Source of the DNA: an uncultured Piscinibacter sp.
Lineage (GTDB): Bacteria; Pseudomonadota; Gammaproteobacteria; Burkholderiales; Burkholderiaceae_C
Reading direction: 5' to 3'
Length of the DNA stretch: 64,000 nucleotides
NCBI RefSeq assembly: GCF_937952055.1
Contig: NZ_CALFYO010000020.1
Span: 372,001-436,000 of the forward strand
Numbering within the stretch: the first letter of the stretch is position 1; every line of letters starts with the position of its first letter. A program made the translations under genes and the position numbers. Below the pieces are notes generated by a model. The model was given only the letters and a program-made list of their open reading frames with translations, was not told where the DNA came from and ran no database searches. Shown here in pieces: positions 55,879-64,000 of this stretch.

Positions 55879-57336
55879 ATGCTCGACCGCCTCGACACCT
55901 TGACGCAGCGCGTCGCCCCCTCGGACGCGCGCTGGACGCTGCGCGCCGTCGACGAGACCTGCGAGACGCTTCAGGTCCGCCAGGACGTCGCCGAGCCGCC
56001 GCAACGCAGCCGCGATGCCGGCGCGATGGTCAGTGTCGCCTTCGGCGGCGGGCTGGGGCATGCGGCCACGGCCGACCTCAGCGAGAGCGGCCTGGCGGAA
56101 GCGTTCGATTGCGCCCGTCGCCTCGCGGCCGCAACCGCCGGGCGCATGGTCTTCGACCCGGCCGGACTGCCCAGCGTGACGGCGCGTGGCCGCTACGACG
56201 GCGCCGTACAGCGCCCGGTGCGGACGACGAGCCTGGGCGAGCGGCTGGCCCTGCTGCGAGAGGTCTGTGCCTCGGCGCAAGCTGATGCACGCATCGTCGA
56301 CCGGTCGGCGAGCCTGCTCTCGGTCGAGGCAGAACAGCTGCTGCTCACCAGCGACGGCGGGCGCAGCGAGCAGCGCTGGAGCGCGACCATGCCGCACGTG
56401 CAGGCCACCGCGCACGTGGCCGGCGTGACGCAGACGCGTTCCTCGGCCGGCCAGTACAACGGCTGGTGCCAGCAGGGCGGGTTGGAGGTGCTCGAACGCG
56501 CGCGCTTCGCCGACGAGGGGACGCGCGTCGCGGCCGAGGCGATCGAGCTGGCGCTGGCCCGGCCCTGCCCCGGCGGCGAGATGGACGTGCTGCTCATGCC
56601 CGACCAGATGATGCTGCAGATCCACGAGTCGATCGGCCACCCGCTGGAACTCGACCGCATCCTCGGCGACGAACGCAACTTTGCCGGCACCAGCTTCGTC
56701 ACGCTGGACATGTTCGGGCGCTACGCCTACGGCAGCGAGTTGCTCAACGTCACCTACGACCCGACCCGGCCCGAGCAGATCGCCAGCTTCGGCTTCGACG
56801 ACGAAGGCGAGCCGGCACGGCGCCGGCACCTCATCGAGAACGGCCTTCTGGTCCGGCCGCTGGGCGGCGCGGTCTCGCTCGCGCGCGCCCATGCCACGCA
56901 CCCGGACCTGGAAGGTGTGGCGACCGCGCGAGCGAGCAGCTGGAACCGCGCGCCGATCGATCGCATGAGCAACCTGAACATCGAGCCGGGCGCGTCATCG
57001 CTGGACGAGATGATCGCCAGCATCGAGCTGGGCGTGATGATGCGCACCAACGTGTCGTGGAGCATCGACGACTCGCGCAACAAGTTCCAGTTCGGCTGCG
57101 AGTGGGGCCGCATGATCCGCGGCGGCCGGCTCGCCGAGGTGGTGCGCGACCCCAGCTACCGCGGTGTCAGCGCGACCTTCTGGCGCTCGCTGGCCATGGT
57201 CGGCGACGACGGCACCTACGAGGTGATGGGCACCCCCTACTGCGGCAAGGGCGAGCCCTCGCAGATGGTCCGCGTCGGCCACGCCTCGCCGGCCTGCAAG
57301 TTCAGCCGCGTGGCGGTGGTCGGAGCGCCGGCATGA
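55879..57336 (+). CDS. TldD-like zinc metallopeptidase
   Basis: 485 residues. Metal site H-E-x3-H (H249, E250, H254 in IHESIGHP); the third ligand is probably C455 in YCGKGEPSQM, where E. coli TldD has CGKEGQ. It differs clearly from housekeeping TldD in length and N-terminus. TldD/TldE heterodimers degrade unfolded or leader peptides and process some modified peptides such as microcin B17. A four-base overlap with the next gene fits heterodimer formation. Substrate unknown; no peptide precursor is evident nearby. Confidence 0.82.
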   Translation: MLDRLDTLTQRVAPSDARWTLRAVDETCETLQVRQDVAEPPQRSRDAGAMVSVAFGGGLGHAATADLSESGLAEAFDCARRLAAATAGRMVFDPAGLPSVTARGRYDGAVQRPVRTTSLGERLALLREVCASAQADARIVDRSASLLSVEAEQLLLTSDGGRSEQRWSATMPHVQATAHVAGVTQTRSSAGQYNGWCQQGGLEVLERARFADEGTRVAAEAIELALARPCPGGEMDVLLMPDQMMLQIHESIGHPLELDRILGDERNFAGTSFVTLDMFGRYAYGSELLNVTYDPTRPEQIASFGFDDEGEPARRRHLIENGLLVRPLGGAVSLARAHATHPDLEGVATARASSWNRAPIDRMSNLNIEPGASSLDEMIASIELGVMMRTNVSWSIDDSRNKFQFGCEWGRMIRGGRLAEVVRDPSYRGVSATFWRSLAMVGDDGTYEVMGTPYCGKGEPSQMVRVGHASPACKFSRVAVVGAPA

Positions 57337-58667
57337 GCGGGGTCTCGCGCGACCACTTCGACGCGCTCGCCGAGACGGTGTGCAATGCCGCGCGCGCCGG
57401 CGAACGCAGCTCGCTGCTGCTGAGCGCCGAGTCCTCGGACTTCGTCCGCTTCAACCGCGCCGCCGTTCGCCAGGCCACGCACGTCGAGCAGGCCATGGCC
57501 ACCGTCGCGCTCACGCGGGGAAGGCGTCGCGCGGAGAGCCGCATCACGCTGACCGGCCGCCTGGACACCGACCGTGCGGCGCTGCTGCGCGAGCTGGAGG
57601 CATCGCGCGCCGTGCTGCCCGACCTCTGCGACGATCCCTACCTGCTGCTGCCCGAGACGCCGCTGCACAGCGTGCGTCACGAGACCGGCACCCTGCCTTC
57701 CGCCGCGCAGCTGGTGGAGGGTGTGTGCGCGGCCGCCGCGGGGCTCGACTTCGTCGGCTTCTATGCCGGCGGGCCGCTGATTCGCGCGTTCGCCGACAGC
57801 CTGGGCACGCGGCACTGGCACCACGTCGAGTGCTTTCACTTCGACTGGTGCCTCTACCACGCGGCCGACAAGGCGGTGAAGGCCGTCTATGCCGGCGCGC
57901 AGTGGCACGGCGACGAGTTCGCCCGCCGCGTCGCGGAGAGCGCCGCTCAGCTCGGCCTGCTCGCGCGACCGCCGCGCACGCTGCAGCCGGGCGCCTACCG
58001 TGCCTGGTTCGCGCCGACGGCGGTGGCCGAGCTGCTCGGAGCCCTGAGCTGGGGCGGTTTCGGCCTGAAGGCGCGGCGCACGGGCACCTCGAGCCTGATG
58101 CGCCTGGCGCATCGCGACGAAGTGCTGCACCCGGACGTCAGCCTCTTCGAGCACACGGCGCACGGCAGCGCGCCCGCCTTCACGTCCGAGGGCTTCAGCC
58201 GACCCGAAGGGGTGAGCCTGGTCGAACGGGGGCTGGCCACCGGCACGCTCGCCAATGTGCGCTCGGCGCAGGAGTACGGCGTGCCGGCCAACGGCGCGAA
58301 CGCGCAGGAATATCCCGAGTCGCTGTCGCTGCTGCCTGGCCGAGTGCCGGCGGCGCTGGCGCTGGCGGCGCTGGGCACGGGCATCTGGGTCAGCAACCTC
58401 TGGTACCTGAACTACTCCGACCGCCAGGCCTGTCGCATGACCGGCCTGACGCGTTTCGCCTGTCTGTGGGTGGAGGAGGGGCAGCCAGTCGCGCCGATCG
58501 GCGTGATGCGCTTCGACGACTCGTTCCTGCGCATGTTCGGCACGGGTCTGGTCGGCCTGGGCGATCGTGCCGAGCTGATCGCCGAGAGCGGTACCTACCT
58601 CGAGCGGCAACTCGGCTCGACGAGCACGCCAGGCGCGCTCGTCGATGGCTGGAAGCTCACCCTCTGA
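57333..58667 (+). CDS. TldE/PmbA-like partner protein
   Basis: 444 residues of the TldE/PmbA family, the non-catalytic partner of TldD. N-terminal half has SSDFVRFNRAAVRQATHVEQ, and the C-terminal half has TLANVRSAQEYGVPANGANAQEYP and GIWVSNLWYLNYSDRQACRMTG. There is no H-E-x3-H metal motif, as expected. It overlaps the TldD-like gene by four bases, and its end overlaps convergent ccmH by 11 bases. Confidence 0.82.
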   Translation: MSGVSRDHFDALAETVCNAARAGERSSLLLSAESSDFVRFNRAAVRQATHVEQAMATVALTRGRRRAESRITLTGRLDTDRAALLRELEASRAVLPDLCDDPYLLLPETPLHSVRHETGTLPSAAQLVEGVCAAAAGLDFVGFYAGGPLIRAFADSLGTRHWHHVECFHFDWCLYHAADKAVKAVYAGAQWHGDEFARRVAESAAQLGLLARPPRTLQPGAYRAWFAPTAVAELLGALSWGGFGLKARRTGTSSLMRLAHRDEVLHPDVSLFEHTAHGSAPAFTSEGFSRPEGVSLVERGLATGTLANVRSAQEYGVPANGANAQEYPESLSLLPGRVPAALALAALGTGIWVSNLWYLNYSDRQACRMTGLTRFACLWVEEGQPVAPIGVMRFDDSFLRMFGTGLVGLGDRAELIAESGTYLERQLGSTSTPGALVDGWKLTL

Positions 58668-59124
58668 CCGCCTGGCCCTGATCGCCCTCTTCCGGCTGTT
58701 CCGGCTCGAAGCGATCGTCCGGCAGCTTGCTGCGGCGGCGCAGCACGACGATCAGCACCACCACGCCGCCGACCAGCAGCACGGCCGGCCCGTACCACAG
58801 CAGCGTGGTGGTCGGCTTCACGGGGGGCCGGTAGAGCACGAAGTCGCCGTAGCGCTGCGTCATGTAGTCGAGGATCTGCGCCTCGCTCTGACCTTTCTGC
58901 AGCATCTCGCGCACCTGGTTGCGCAGGTCCTGCGCAAGGTCGGCATGCGAGTCGGCGATCGTCTGGTTCTGGCAGACGAGGCAGCGCAACTCCGCGGCGA
59001 TGCGCATCACGCGCGCCTCGAGCACCGGGTCGTCGGCGGCGGGGGCGGCCTCCTTGGCCAGCACGCCCAAGGGCAGCGCCAGGCACAGCGCGAGCAGCCA
59101 GCGCGTCACGGGGTGGCTAGACAT
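58657..59124 (-). CDS. ccmH: Cytochrome c maturation protein CcmH
   Basis: 155 residues. Signal peptide of about 23 residues, then the haem-lyase thiol motif LRCLVCQNQ (C48, C51), a helical bundle (DLAQDLRNQVREML) and one membrane helix near 112-128. It reduces or holds the apocytochrome CxxCH thiols for haem attachment. Short form without the CcmI-like TPR domain found fused in E. coli CcmH. Overlaps ccmG by eight bases and the convergent TldE-like gene by 11. Confidence 0.94.
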   Translation of the reverse strand: MSSHPVTRWLLALCLALPLGVLAKEAAPAADDPVLEARVMRIAAELRCLVCQNQTIADSHADLAQDLRNQVREMLQKGQSEAQILDYMTQRYGDFVLYRPPVKPTTTLLWYGPAVLLVGGVVVLIVVLRRRSKLPDDRFEPEQPEEGDQGQAVRG

Positions 59125-59647
59125 TCAGCTCCTTTAGCAGCGGCTCGATCTTCTTGTCGATGACCTCGTTGGTCAGCGGCCCGACATGCTTGAAGCGGAT
59201 CACGCCCTGCTTGTCGACCACGAAGGTCTCGGGCACGCCGTAGACTCCGTAGTCGATGCCGACACGCCCGTCGCTGTCGAACAGCGAGGCCTCGTAGGGG
59301 TTGCCCAGCTGGGTGAGGAATGCCATGCCGGCAGGCCGCGTGTCCTTGTAGTTCAGGCCGTAGAGCGGTGCGAGACCGCGCTTGGCGAAACTGACCAGCA
59401 GAGGATGCTCCTCGCGGCACGGCGCGCACCACGAAGCCCAGACGTTGAGCACCCAGACCTTGCCGAGCAGCTCGTCGCGCTTGAGCTTCTGATCCGGTGC
59501 GTCGAGGCGGGTGAGTTCGAAGGCCGGCGCCGGCTTGCCGATCAGCGGCGAAGGCACCTCGCGCGGGTCCAGCTTCAGCCCGACGGCGAGGAAAGCTGCC
59601 AGCACCAGGAACACCGCCAGCGGGATCAGGAACTTGAGGACCCTCAC
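59117..59647 (-). CDS. ccmG: Thiol:disulphide interchange protein CcmG (DsbE)
   Basis: 176 residues. N-terminal membrane anchor (about 5-24), then a periplasmic thioredoxin fold with WCAPC (C74, C77) and the cis-proline loop GVYGVPETFVVD. It reduces apocytochrome c or CcmH. The GTG start at 59647 overlaps the ccmF stop (GTGA); longer in-frame starts lie inside ccmF. Confidence 0.95.
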   Translation of the reverse strand: MRVLKFLIPLAVFLVLAAFLAVGLKLDPREVPSPLIGKPAPAFELTRLDAPDQKLKRDELLGKVWVLNVWASWCAPCREEHPLLVSFAKRGLAPLYGLNYKDTRPAGMAFLTQLGNPYEASLFDSDGRVGIDYGVYGVPETFVVDKQGVIRFKHVGPLTNEVIDKKIEPLLKELNV

Positions 59648-61617
59648 GCGCTTGCCCCCATCGCCGCCGTTGCCGGCTGTTCGCTGCGCACCTTGGCACG
59701 GTAACGCCGGTCGGTCGCGGCCAGCAGGCCACCGAAGGCCATCAGCAGGCAGCCACCCCAGATCCAGTCGACGAAGGGCTTGACGTAGATGCGCACGATC
59801 CACGCACCCGGGCTCCCCTCCACCGGCTCGCCGAGCGAGACGTAGAGGTCACGCGTCAGGCCGGTGTCGATGTCGGCCTCGGTCATCGGGTTCTGCTGCA
59901 CGCGGTAGACGCGCTTCTGCGGCCGCATGTCCAGGTACTTCTTTCCATTGCGCGTCACCTCGATCAGCCCTTCGGCGGCCACGTAGTTCGGCCCGTTGAC
60001 CTCGCGCACGCCCTTGAAGGTAAAGGTATAGCCGCGCACCTCGGTGGTGTCGCCGAGGTCCATCTTCACGTCGCGCTCGACTTCGTGGCCCTTGACCATC
60101 GTCACGCCGATGATGAAGGCAGCCACGCCCAGGTGGGCGAGCATCATGCCGAACATCGCGCGCGGGATCAGCCTGGCGCGCTCCCAGGGGTTGCCGCCGC
60201 GAATTCGCTCGAGCAGGTCGGTGGCCACCGAGGCGACGATCCAGAAGGCCAGCGTCAGCCCCAGCGTGGCCATCAGGCCGATCTCGCCGGTAGACCACTC
60301 CACCGCGATCGCCGCCGCCACCGCCACCCCCAGTGCCCAGCGCAGCTTCGTCCACAGGTCGGGCAGCTCGGCCTGTTTCCAGCGCGCGATCGGGCCGACG
60401 CCCATGAGGAAGACCAGCGGGGCCATCAGCGGCACGAACACGGTGTCGAAGTACGGCGGACCCACCGAGATCTTGCCCAGGCCGAGCGCATCCAGCACCA
60501 GCGGGTAGAGCGTGCCGAGCAGCACCGCGCCGGTGGCGGCCACCAGCAGCACGTTGTTGAGCAGCAGCAGCGTCTCGCGCGACAGCAGCGCGAAACGCGC
60601 ACCCAGGCCCACGCTGGGCGCGCGCCAGGCGTAGAGGGCGAGCGACGAGCCGATCACCACCACCAGGAAGGCGAGGATGAAAAGGCCGCGCGTCGGGTCG
60701 GTCGCGAAGGCATGCACCGAGCTCAGCACGCCAGAGCGCACGAGGAAGGTGCCGAGCAGCGACAACGAGAAGGCCATGATCGCCAGCAGCACCGTCCAGC
60801 TCTTGAAGCTGCCGCGCTTTTCGGTCACTGCCAGCGAGTGGATCAGCGCCGTGCCCACCAGCCAGGGCATGAACGAGGCGTTTTCCACCGGATCCCAGAA
60901 CCACCAGCCGCCCCAGCCCAGTTCGTAGTAGGCCCACCAGCTGCCCAGCGCGATGCCGATGGTCAGGAAGATCCAGGCGACCGTGGTCCAGGGCCGCGTC
61001 CAGCGCGCCCACTGCGTGTCGAGGTTGCCGCCGATCAGCGCCGCCACCGCGAAGGCGAAGGCCACGGAGAAACCGACGTAGCCCATGTAGAGCATCGGCG
61101 GGTGGATCACCATGCCGGGGTCCTGCAGCAGCGGATTGAGGTCGCGACCGTCCGCCGCCGCCGGGATCAGCCGGTCGAACGGATTGGAGGTCAGCAGCAT
61201 GAAGAGCAGGAAGCCCACCGAGACCAGGCCCATCACGGCGAGGATGCGCGCGAGCACCGGCTGCGGCAGGTGAGCGCTGAATCTCGCCACCGCGAGCTGC
61301 CAGACGCACAGCATCATCACCCACAGCAGGAGCGAGCCTTCATGGCCACCCCACACCGCCGCAATGCGATACGCCAGCGGCAGTTCGCTGTTCGAGTTGC
61401 TGGCCACGTAGATCACCGAGAAGTCGTGCTGCACGAACGACGCGGTCAGACAGGCGAAGGCCATGCCAATCAGCACGAACTGCGCGACCGTCAGCGGTCG
61501 CGCCAGCGCCATCCAGTCGCCACGCCCCTTCTGCGCACCGACCAGAGGCACGACGCCCAGGATCAGCGCCACGCCCAGCGCCAGCCAGAGCGCGAAATGG
61601 CCGAGCTCGGGAATCAT
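59644..61617 (-). CDS. ccmF: Cytochrome c haem lyase subunit CcmF
   Basis: 657 residues, about 15 membrane helices. The haem-handling WWD motif lies in GWGGWWFWDPVENASFMPWL; flanking histidines are present, as in WGGHEGSLLLW. A large periplasmic domain precedes the last helix. With CcmH it joins haem to apocytochrome. Its start overlaps the ccmE stop by four bases. Confidence 0.96.
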   Translation of the reverse strand: MIPELGHFALWLALGVALILGVVPLVGAQKGRGDWMALARPLTVAQFVLIGMAFACLTASFVQHDFSVIYVASNSNSELPLAYRIAAVWGGHEGSLLLWVMMLCVWQLAVARFSAHLPQPVLARILAVMGLVSVGFLLFMLLTSNPFDRLIPAAADGRDLNPLLQDPGMVIHPPMLYMGYVGFSVAFAFAVAALIGGNLDTQWARWTRPWTTVAWIFLTIGIALGSWWAYYELGWGGWWFWDPVENASFMPWLVGTALIHSLAVTEKRGSFKSWTVLLAIMAFSLSLLGTFLVRSGVLSSVHAFATDPTRGLFILAFLVVVIGSSLALYAWRAPSVGLGARFALLSRETLLLLNNVLLVAATGAVLLGTLYPLVLDALGLGKISVGPPYFDTVFVPLMAPLVFLMGVGPIARWKQAELPDLWTKLRWALGVAVAAAIAVEWSTGEIGLMATLGLTLAFWIVASVATDLLERIRGGNPWERARLIPRAMFGMMLAHLGVAAFIIGVTMVKGHEVERDVKMDLGDTTEVRGYTFTFKGVREVNGPNYVAAEGLIEVTRNGKKYLDMRPQKRVYRVQQNPMTEADIDTGLTRDLYVSLGEPVEGSPGAWIVRIYVKPFVDWIWGGCLLMAFGGLLAATDRRYRAKVRSEQPATAAMGASA

Positions 61618-62078
61618 TGTCCGGCTCCCTGCTGCACCACGGACTTGCCGACCTTGTCGTTGGTCTGCTGCGCCTGCTTCAGGGCTTCGGCCGCCTCGGG
61701 CGGCATGTAGTTCTCGTCGTGCTTGGCGAGCACTTCGCGGGCAACGAACACGCCGTCCTTCAGCTGACCCTGGGCGACCACGCCCTTGCCTTCCTTGAAC
61801 AGGTCGGGAAGGATGCCTTCGTACTGCACCGGCACGGTCTTCGCGGTGTCGGTGACGACGAAGCTGACCTTCACGCCGTCGCGCTTGACGGTGCCTTCCT
61901 GCACCAGTCCGCCGATGCGGAACGTGCGGTTGGCCGGCGCTTCGTTGGCTGCGATCTGGGAGGGCGAATAGAAGAACACCAGGTTGCTCTGGAAGGCGTT
62001 GAGCACCAGCGCGGCGATCGCACCGACGGCGACGACGACGCCGCCGGCGATCGCCAGGCGCTTATGGCGGGGTTTCAT
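61614..62078 (-). CDS. ccmE: Haem chaperone CcmE
   Basis: 154 residues. Membrane anchor about 8-27, then a beta-barrel. The covalent haem ligand is H120 with Y124 in LAKHDENYMPPE, the H-x3-Y type. I chose the ATG at 62078 (MKPRHKRLAIAGG), seven bases after ccmD. Confidence 0.96.
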   Translation of the reverse strand: MKPRHKRLAIAGGVVVAVGAIAALVLNAFQSNLVFFYSPSQIAANEAPANRTFRIGGLVQEGTVKRDGVKVSFVVTDTAKTVPVQYEGILPDLFKEGKGVVAQGQLKDGVFVAREVLAKHDENYMPPEAAEALKQAQQTNDKVGKSVVQQGAGQ

Positions 62079-62085
62079 GTCAGGA

Positions 62086-62250
62086 CTACTCCTCGTTGAG
62101 ATTGGCGGCTGCCCGCTTGGCCTGAGCATGCCTGTGGCGGGCCAGGATCGGTTCGATGACCATCAGCAGCGCGGTGGCAATGTACGAGCCCCAGACGTAG
62201 AGCCCGTAACCACCCATTGCGAAGAACTCGCTGGCGCTTGCCCAGTTCAT
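62086..62250 (-). CDS. ccmD: Haem exporter protein CcmD
   Basis: 54 residues, a single membrane helix (about 17-34) with a basic C-terminal tail (ARHRHAQAKRAAANLNEE). Begins MNWASASEFFAMGGYGLYVWGSY, the typical CcmD opening. It helps release haem-loaded CcmE from CcmABC. Four-base overlap with ccmC; small but clear in context. Confidence 0.92.
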   Translation of the reverse strand: MNWASASEFFAMGGYGLYVWGSYIATALLMVIEPILARHRHAQAKRAAANLNEE

Positions 62251-63002
62251 GCCCCGACCCCCTGCTTGCGAACCATTTCCGTCACCCATTCCGTGTGCTG
62301 CTCGCGCTCGACCACGATCGCCCGCGTGCGCATGAAGACCACCGCGAAGGCATAGGCCCAGAACGCGAAGGTCATCAGCAGCATCGCCGCCAGCATGGTC
62401 TGCGCCATCTTCGGCGCCGCGGTCATGCTGATCGTGGCGCCCTGGTGGAGCGTGTTCCACCACTTCACCGAGAAGTAGATGATCGGCACATTGACCGCGC
62501 CGACGATCGCCAGCAGCGCGCCTGCCCGGTCGGCGCGACGGGTGTCGTCGATCGCGTTGACCAGGGCCAGGAAACCCAGATACAAAAACAGCAGGATGAG
62601 TTCCGAGGTCAGGCGCGCATCCCACACCCACCAGGTGCCCCAGGTCGGCTTGCCCCAGAAGGCGCCCGTCCACAGGGCCAGGAAGGTGAAGACCGCGCCG
62701 GTGGGCGCGATCGCCCGCGCCACCATCGAGGCCAGGCGGGCGTTGAAGGCCCAGCCGATCGCCGCCCAGAAGGCCATCACCAGGTACAGCAGCATGGACA
62801 TCCAGGCGGCCGGCACGTGGATGAAGATGACCCGGTAGGACTCGCCCTGGGTCGCGTCGGTCGGCGCGACGAAGAAGCCGACGTACAGGCCGGCGACGGT
62901 CAACGCCAGGCAGACCGCCCACAACCAGGGGATCAGCATGCCGGTCAGCGCGTAGAAGCGTGGCGGCGACGAGAAGGTGAAGAAGGTCAGGCGGCCTTCC
63001 AT
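62247..63002 (-). CDS. ccmC: Haem exporter protein CcmC
   Basis: 251 residues, six membrane helices. WWD motif in WGTWWVWDARLTSELILLFLY, with histidines in FIHVPAAWMSM and TLHQGATI as probable haem ligands. It loads haem on CcmE. I chose the ATG at 63002, seven bases after the ccmB stop. Confidence 0.96.
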   Translation of the reverse strand: MEGRLTFFTFSSPPRFYALTGMLIPWLWAVCLALTVAGLYVGFFVAPTDATQGESYRVIFIHVPAAWMSMLLYLVMAFWAAIGWAFNARLASMVARAIAPTGAVFTFLALWTGAFWGKPTWGTWWVWDARLTSELILLFLYLGFLALVNAIDDTRRADRAGALLAIVGAVNVPIIYFSVKWWNTLHQGATISMTAAPKMAQTMLAAMLLMTFAFWAYAFAVVFMRTRAIVVEREQHTEWVTEMVRKQGVGA

Positions 63003-63009
63003 GGGTGGT

Positions 63010-63678
63010 TCACTCCGTGGCAATGCGCAGCGCCGCGCCGGTCGCCAGCGGTGCCAGCAGCACCGAGGCGATCAGCAAGGCGCCGAGCAGGGAAAAATGG
63101 CCGCGTGTCGAGATGCCGGCCTCGGTGGCCGACACCGCACCCGCACCGAAGATCAGCGCCGGGATGCACAGCGGCAGGATGATCAGGATCAGCAGCACCG
63201 CGCCGCTGCGAAGGCCCAGCGTCAGCGCCGCGCCCAACCCGCCGAGCAGGCTGAGAATCGGCGTGCCCAGCAGCAAGGTCAGCGCCAGCGCCACGTTGGC
63301 CGGGCCACTGAGGTCGAACAGCACGCCGAACAGCGGCGCCGCCAGCACCAGCGGCGCGCCGGTGACGATCCAGTGCGCCAGTGCCTTGGCGGCGGCGATC
63401 AGCCACAGCGACTCACCCGACAGCAGCATCTGCTCGAGCGAGCCGTCGGCATGGTCGCCTCCGTAGAGCTGGGTCAGCGAGAGCATTGCGGCCAGCAGCG
63501 CGCAGACCCACACCACGCCCGGGGCGATCTGGCGCAGCGTCTGTGGCTCCGGTCCGACGCCGAGCGGGAACAGGCTGACCGCGACGAGGAAGAAGGCGAT
63601 CGGCAGCAGCGCCTCGACGCGCCGCCGCGCCGCCAGCCGCAGGTCCCGCGCGACGATGGTGACGAAGGTGCTGCTCAT
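63010..63678 (-). CDS. ccmB: Haem exporter protein CcmB
   Basis: 222 residues, six membrane helices. Starts MSSTFVTIVARDLRLAARR and contains DGSLEQMLLSGESLW. Permease partner of CcmA in the complex that frees holo-CcmE. Overlaps ccmA by four bases. Confidence 0.95.
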   Translation of the reverse strand: MSSTFVTIVARDLRLAARRRVEALLPIAFFLVAVSLFPLGVGPEPQTLRQIAPGVVWVCALLAAMLSLTQLYGGDHADGSLEQMLLSGESLWLIAAAKALAHWIVTGAPLVLAAPLFGVLFDLSGPANVALALTLLLGTPILSLLGGLGAALTLGLRSGAVLLILIILPLCIPALIFGAGAVSATEAGISTRGHFSLLGALLIASVLLAPLATGAALRIATE

Positions 63679-64000
63679 TGCACACGGTAGGCATCGAGCT
63701 GCAGCACGACCGGCGCCGGCTCGCGCAGCGTCAGGTCGATGTGGCTGGTCAGCACCGCGGCGCCGCCGCGCGCCGCGTGGGCCGACAGCGCCGCGTCGAG
63801 CATCGCCGTGCCCTCGGCGTCCAGTGCGTCGTAGGGCTCGTCGAGGATCCAGACCGGAGCCGCCGCGTCGAGCTGCAGGCGGGCCAGGGCGACGCGGCGG
63901 CGCTGCCCCTGCGACAGCGTGCGCACCGCGGCGTGGCGGCGGCTGAACAGGCCGACGCGCCTGAGCGCCTCGCCGCAACTGGCCTCGTCACCCGCATGGC
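63675..64000 (-). CDS. ccmA: Haem exporter ATP-binding protein CcmA, C-terminal part
   Basis: Cut by the window edge; about 108 residues are present. Signature LSQGQRRRVALARL, Walker B VWILDEPYDALD and H-loop LTSHIDL are visible; the Walker A lies outside. ATPase of the CcmABCD complex and first gene of the ccm operon. Confidence 0.93.
   Translation of the reverse strand, partial: HAGDEASCGEALRRVGLFSRRHAAVRTLSQGQRRRVALARLQLDAAAPVWILDEPYDALDAEGTAMLDAALSAHAARGGAAVLTSHIDLTLREPAPVVLQLDAYRVQ

Overview
This window is a stretch of ordinary bacterial chromosome of very high G+C content. Genes are packed tightly, often with ATGA or GTGA start/stop overlaps. Gene content and protein sequences point to a betaproteobacterium of the order Burkholderiales, probably near Rubrivivax, Leptothrix, Methylibium or Piscinibacter. 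That placement is inference from gene order and protein resemblance, not from a search. I see no tRNA or rRNA gene, insertion sequence, prophage, integrase or CRISPR array.

Layout. 1-4.5 kb: the end of gloB, the lytic transglycosylase mltD, then the recombination/replication block dnaX-ybaB-recR on the minus strand. 4.5-6.2 kb: a PurM-like paralogue divergent from dnaX, the 4.5S signal recognition particle RNA (ffs) and a small unknown protein. 6.2-10.5 kb: two overlapping genes, each with a kinase fold joined to an HDOD domain; the first looks catalytically intact, the second is a pseudokinase. 10.6-16.4 kb: an AddAB-type helicase/nuclease pair. 16.5-20.5 kb: trxA, rho, rpmE2 and a large membrane protein of glycosyltransferase type. 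20.5-27.1 kb: the phosphate regulon pstSCAB-phoU-phoB-phoR, read leftward from a good Pho box. 27.4-32.4 kb: glmM, folP, ftsH, rlmE. 32.4-39.8 kb: yhbY, a DUF4149 membrane protein, greA, carAB, a GlcG/HbpS-like protein and a Bax-inhibitor-1 family protein. 39.8-42.6 kb: a PlsB-like acyltransferase and rlmD. 42.6-48.8 kb: a tandem glycine riboswitch controlling gcvT-gcvH-gcvP, followed by sdaA. 49.3-55.8 kb: a TctD/TctE-type two-component system next to a complete sugar ABC transporter. 55.9-58.7 kb: a TldD/TldE-like metallopeptidase pair. 58.7-64 kb: the cytochrome c maturation operon ccmABCDEFGH read leftward, with ccmA cut by the window edge.

How the parts work together. Several blocks are coherent pathways: phosphate sensing and uptake; glycine breakdown to a one-carbon unit plus serine, then serine to pyruvate; sugar import beside a sensor system; and haem delivery to c-type cytochromes. 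The most unusual coding region is the kinase/pseudokinase HDOD pair. The most unusual regulatory signals are (i) a matching TTAA-N7-TTAA direct repeat before both the response regulator gene and the sugar-binding protein gene, and (ii) a recurring arrangement of a -10 element 7-9 bases before ATG with no ribosome binding site (dnaX, the PurM paralogue, rlmE, yhbY, rlmD), including a 21-base divergent gap whose one -10 core could serve both directions.
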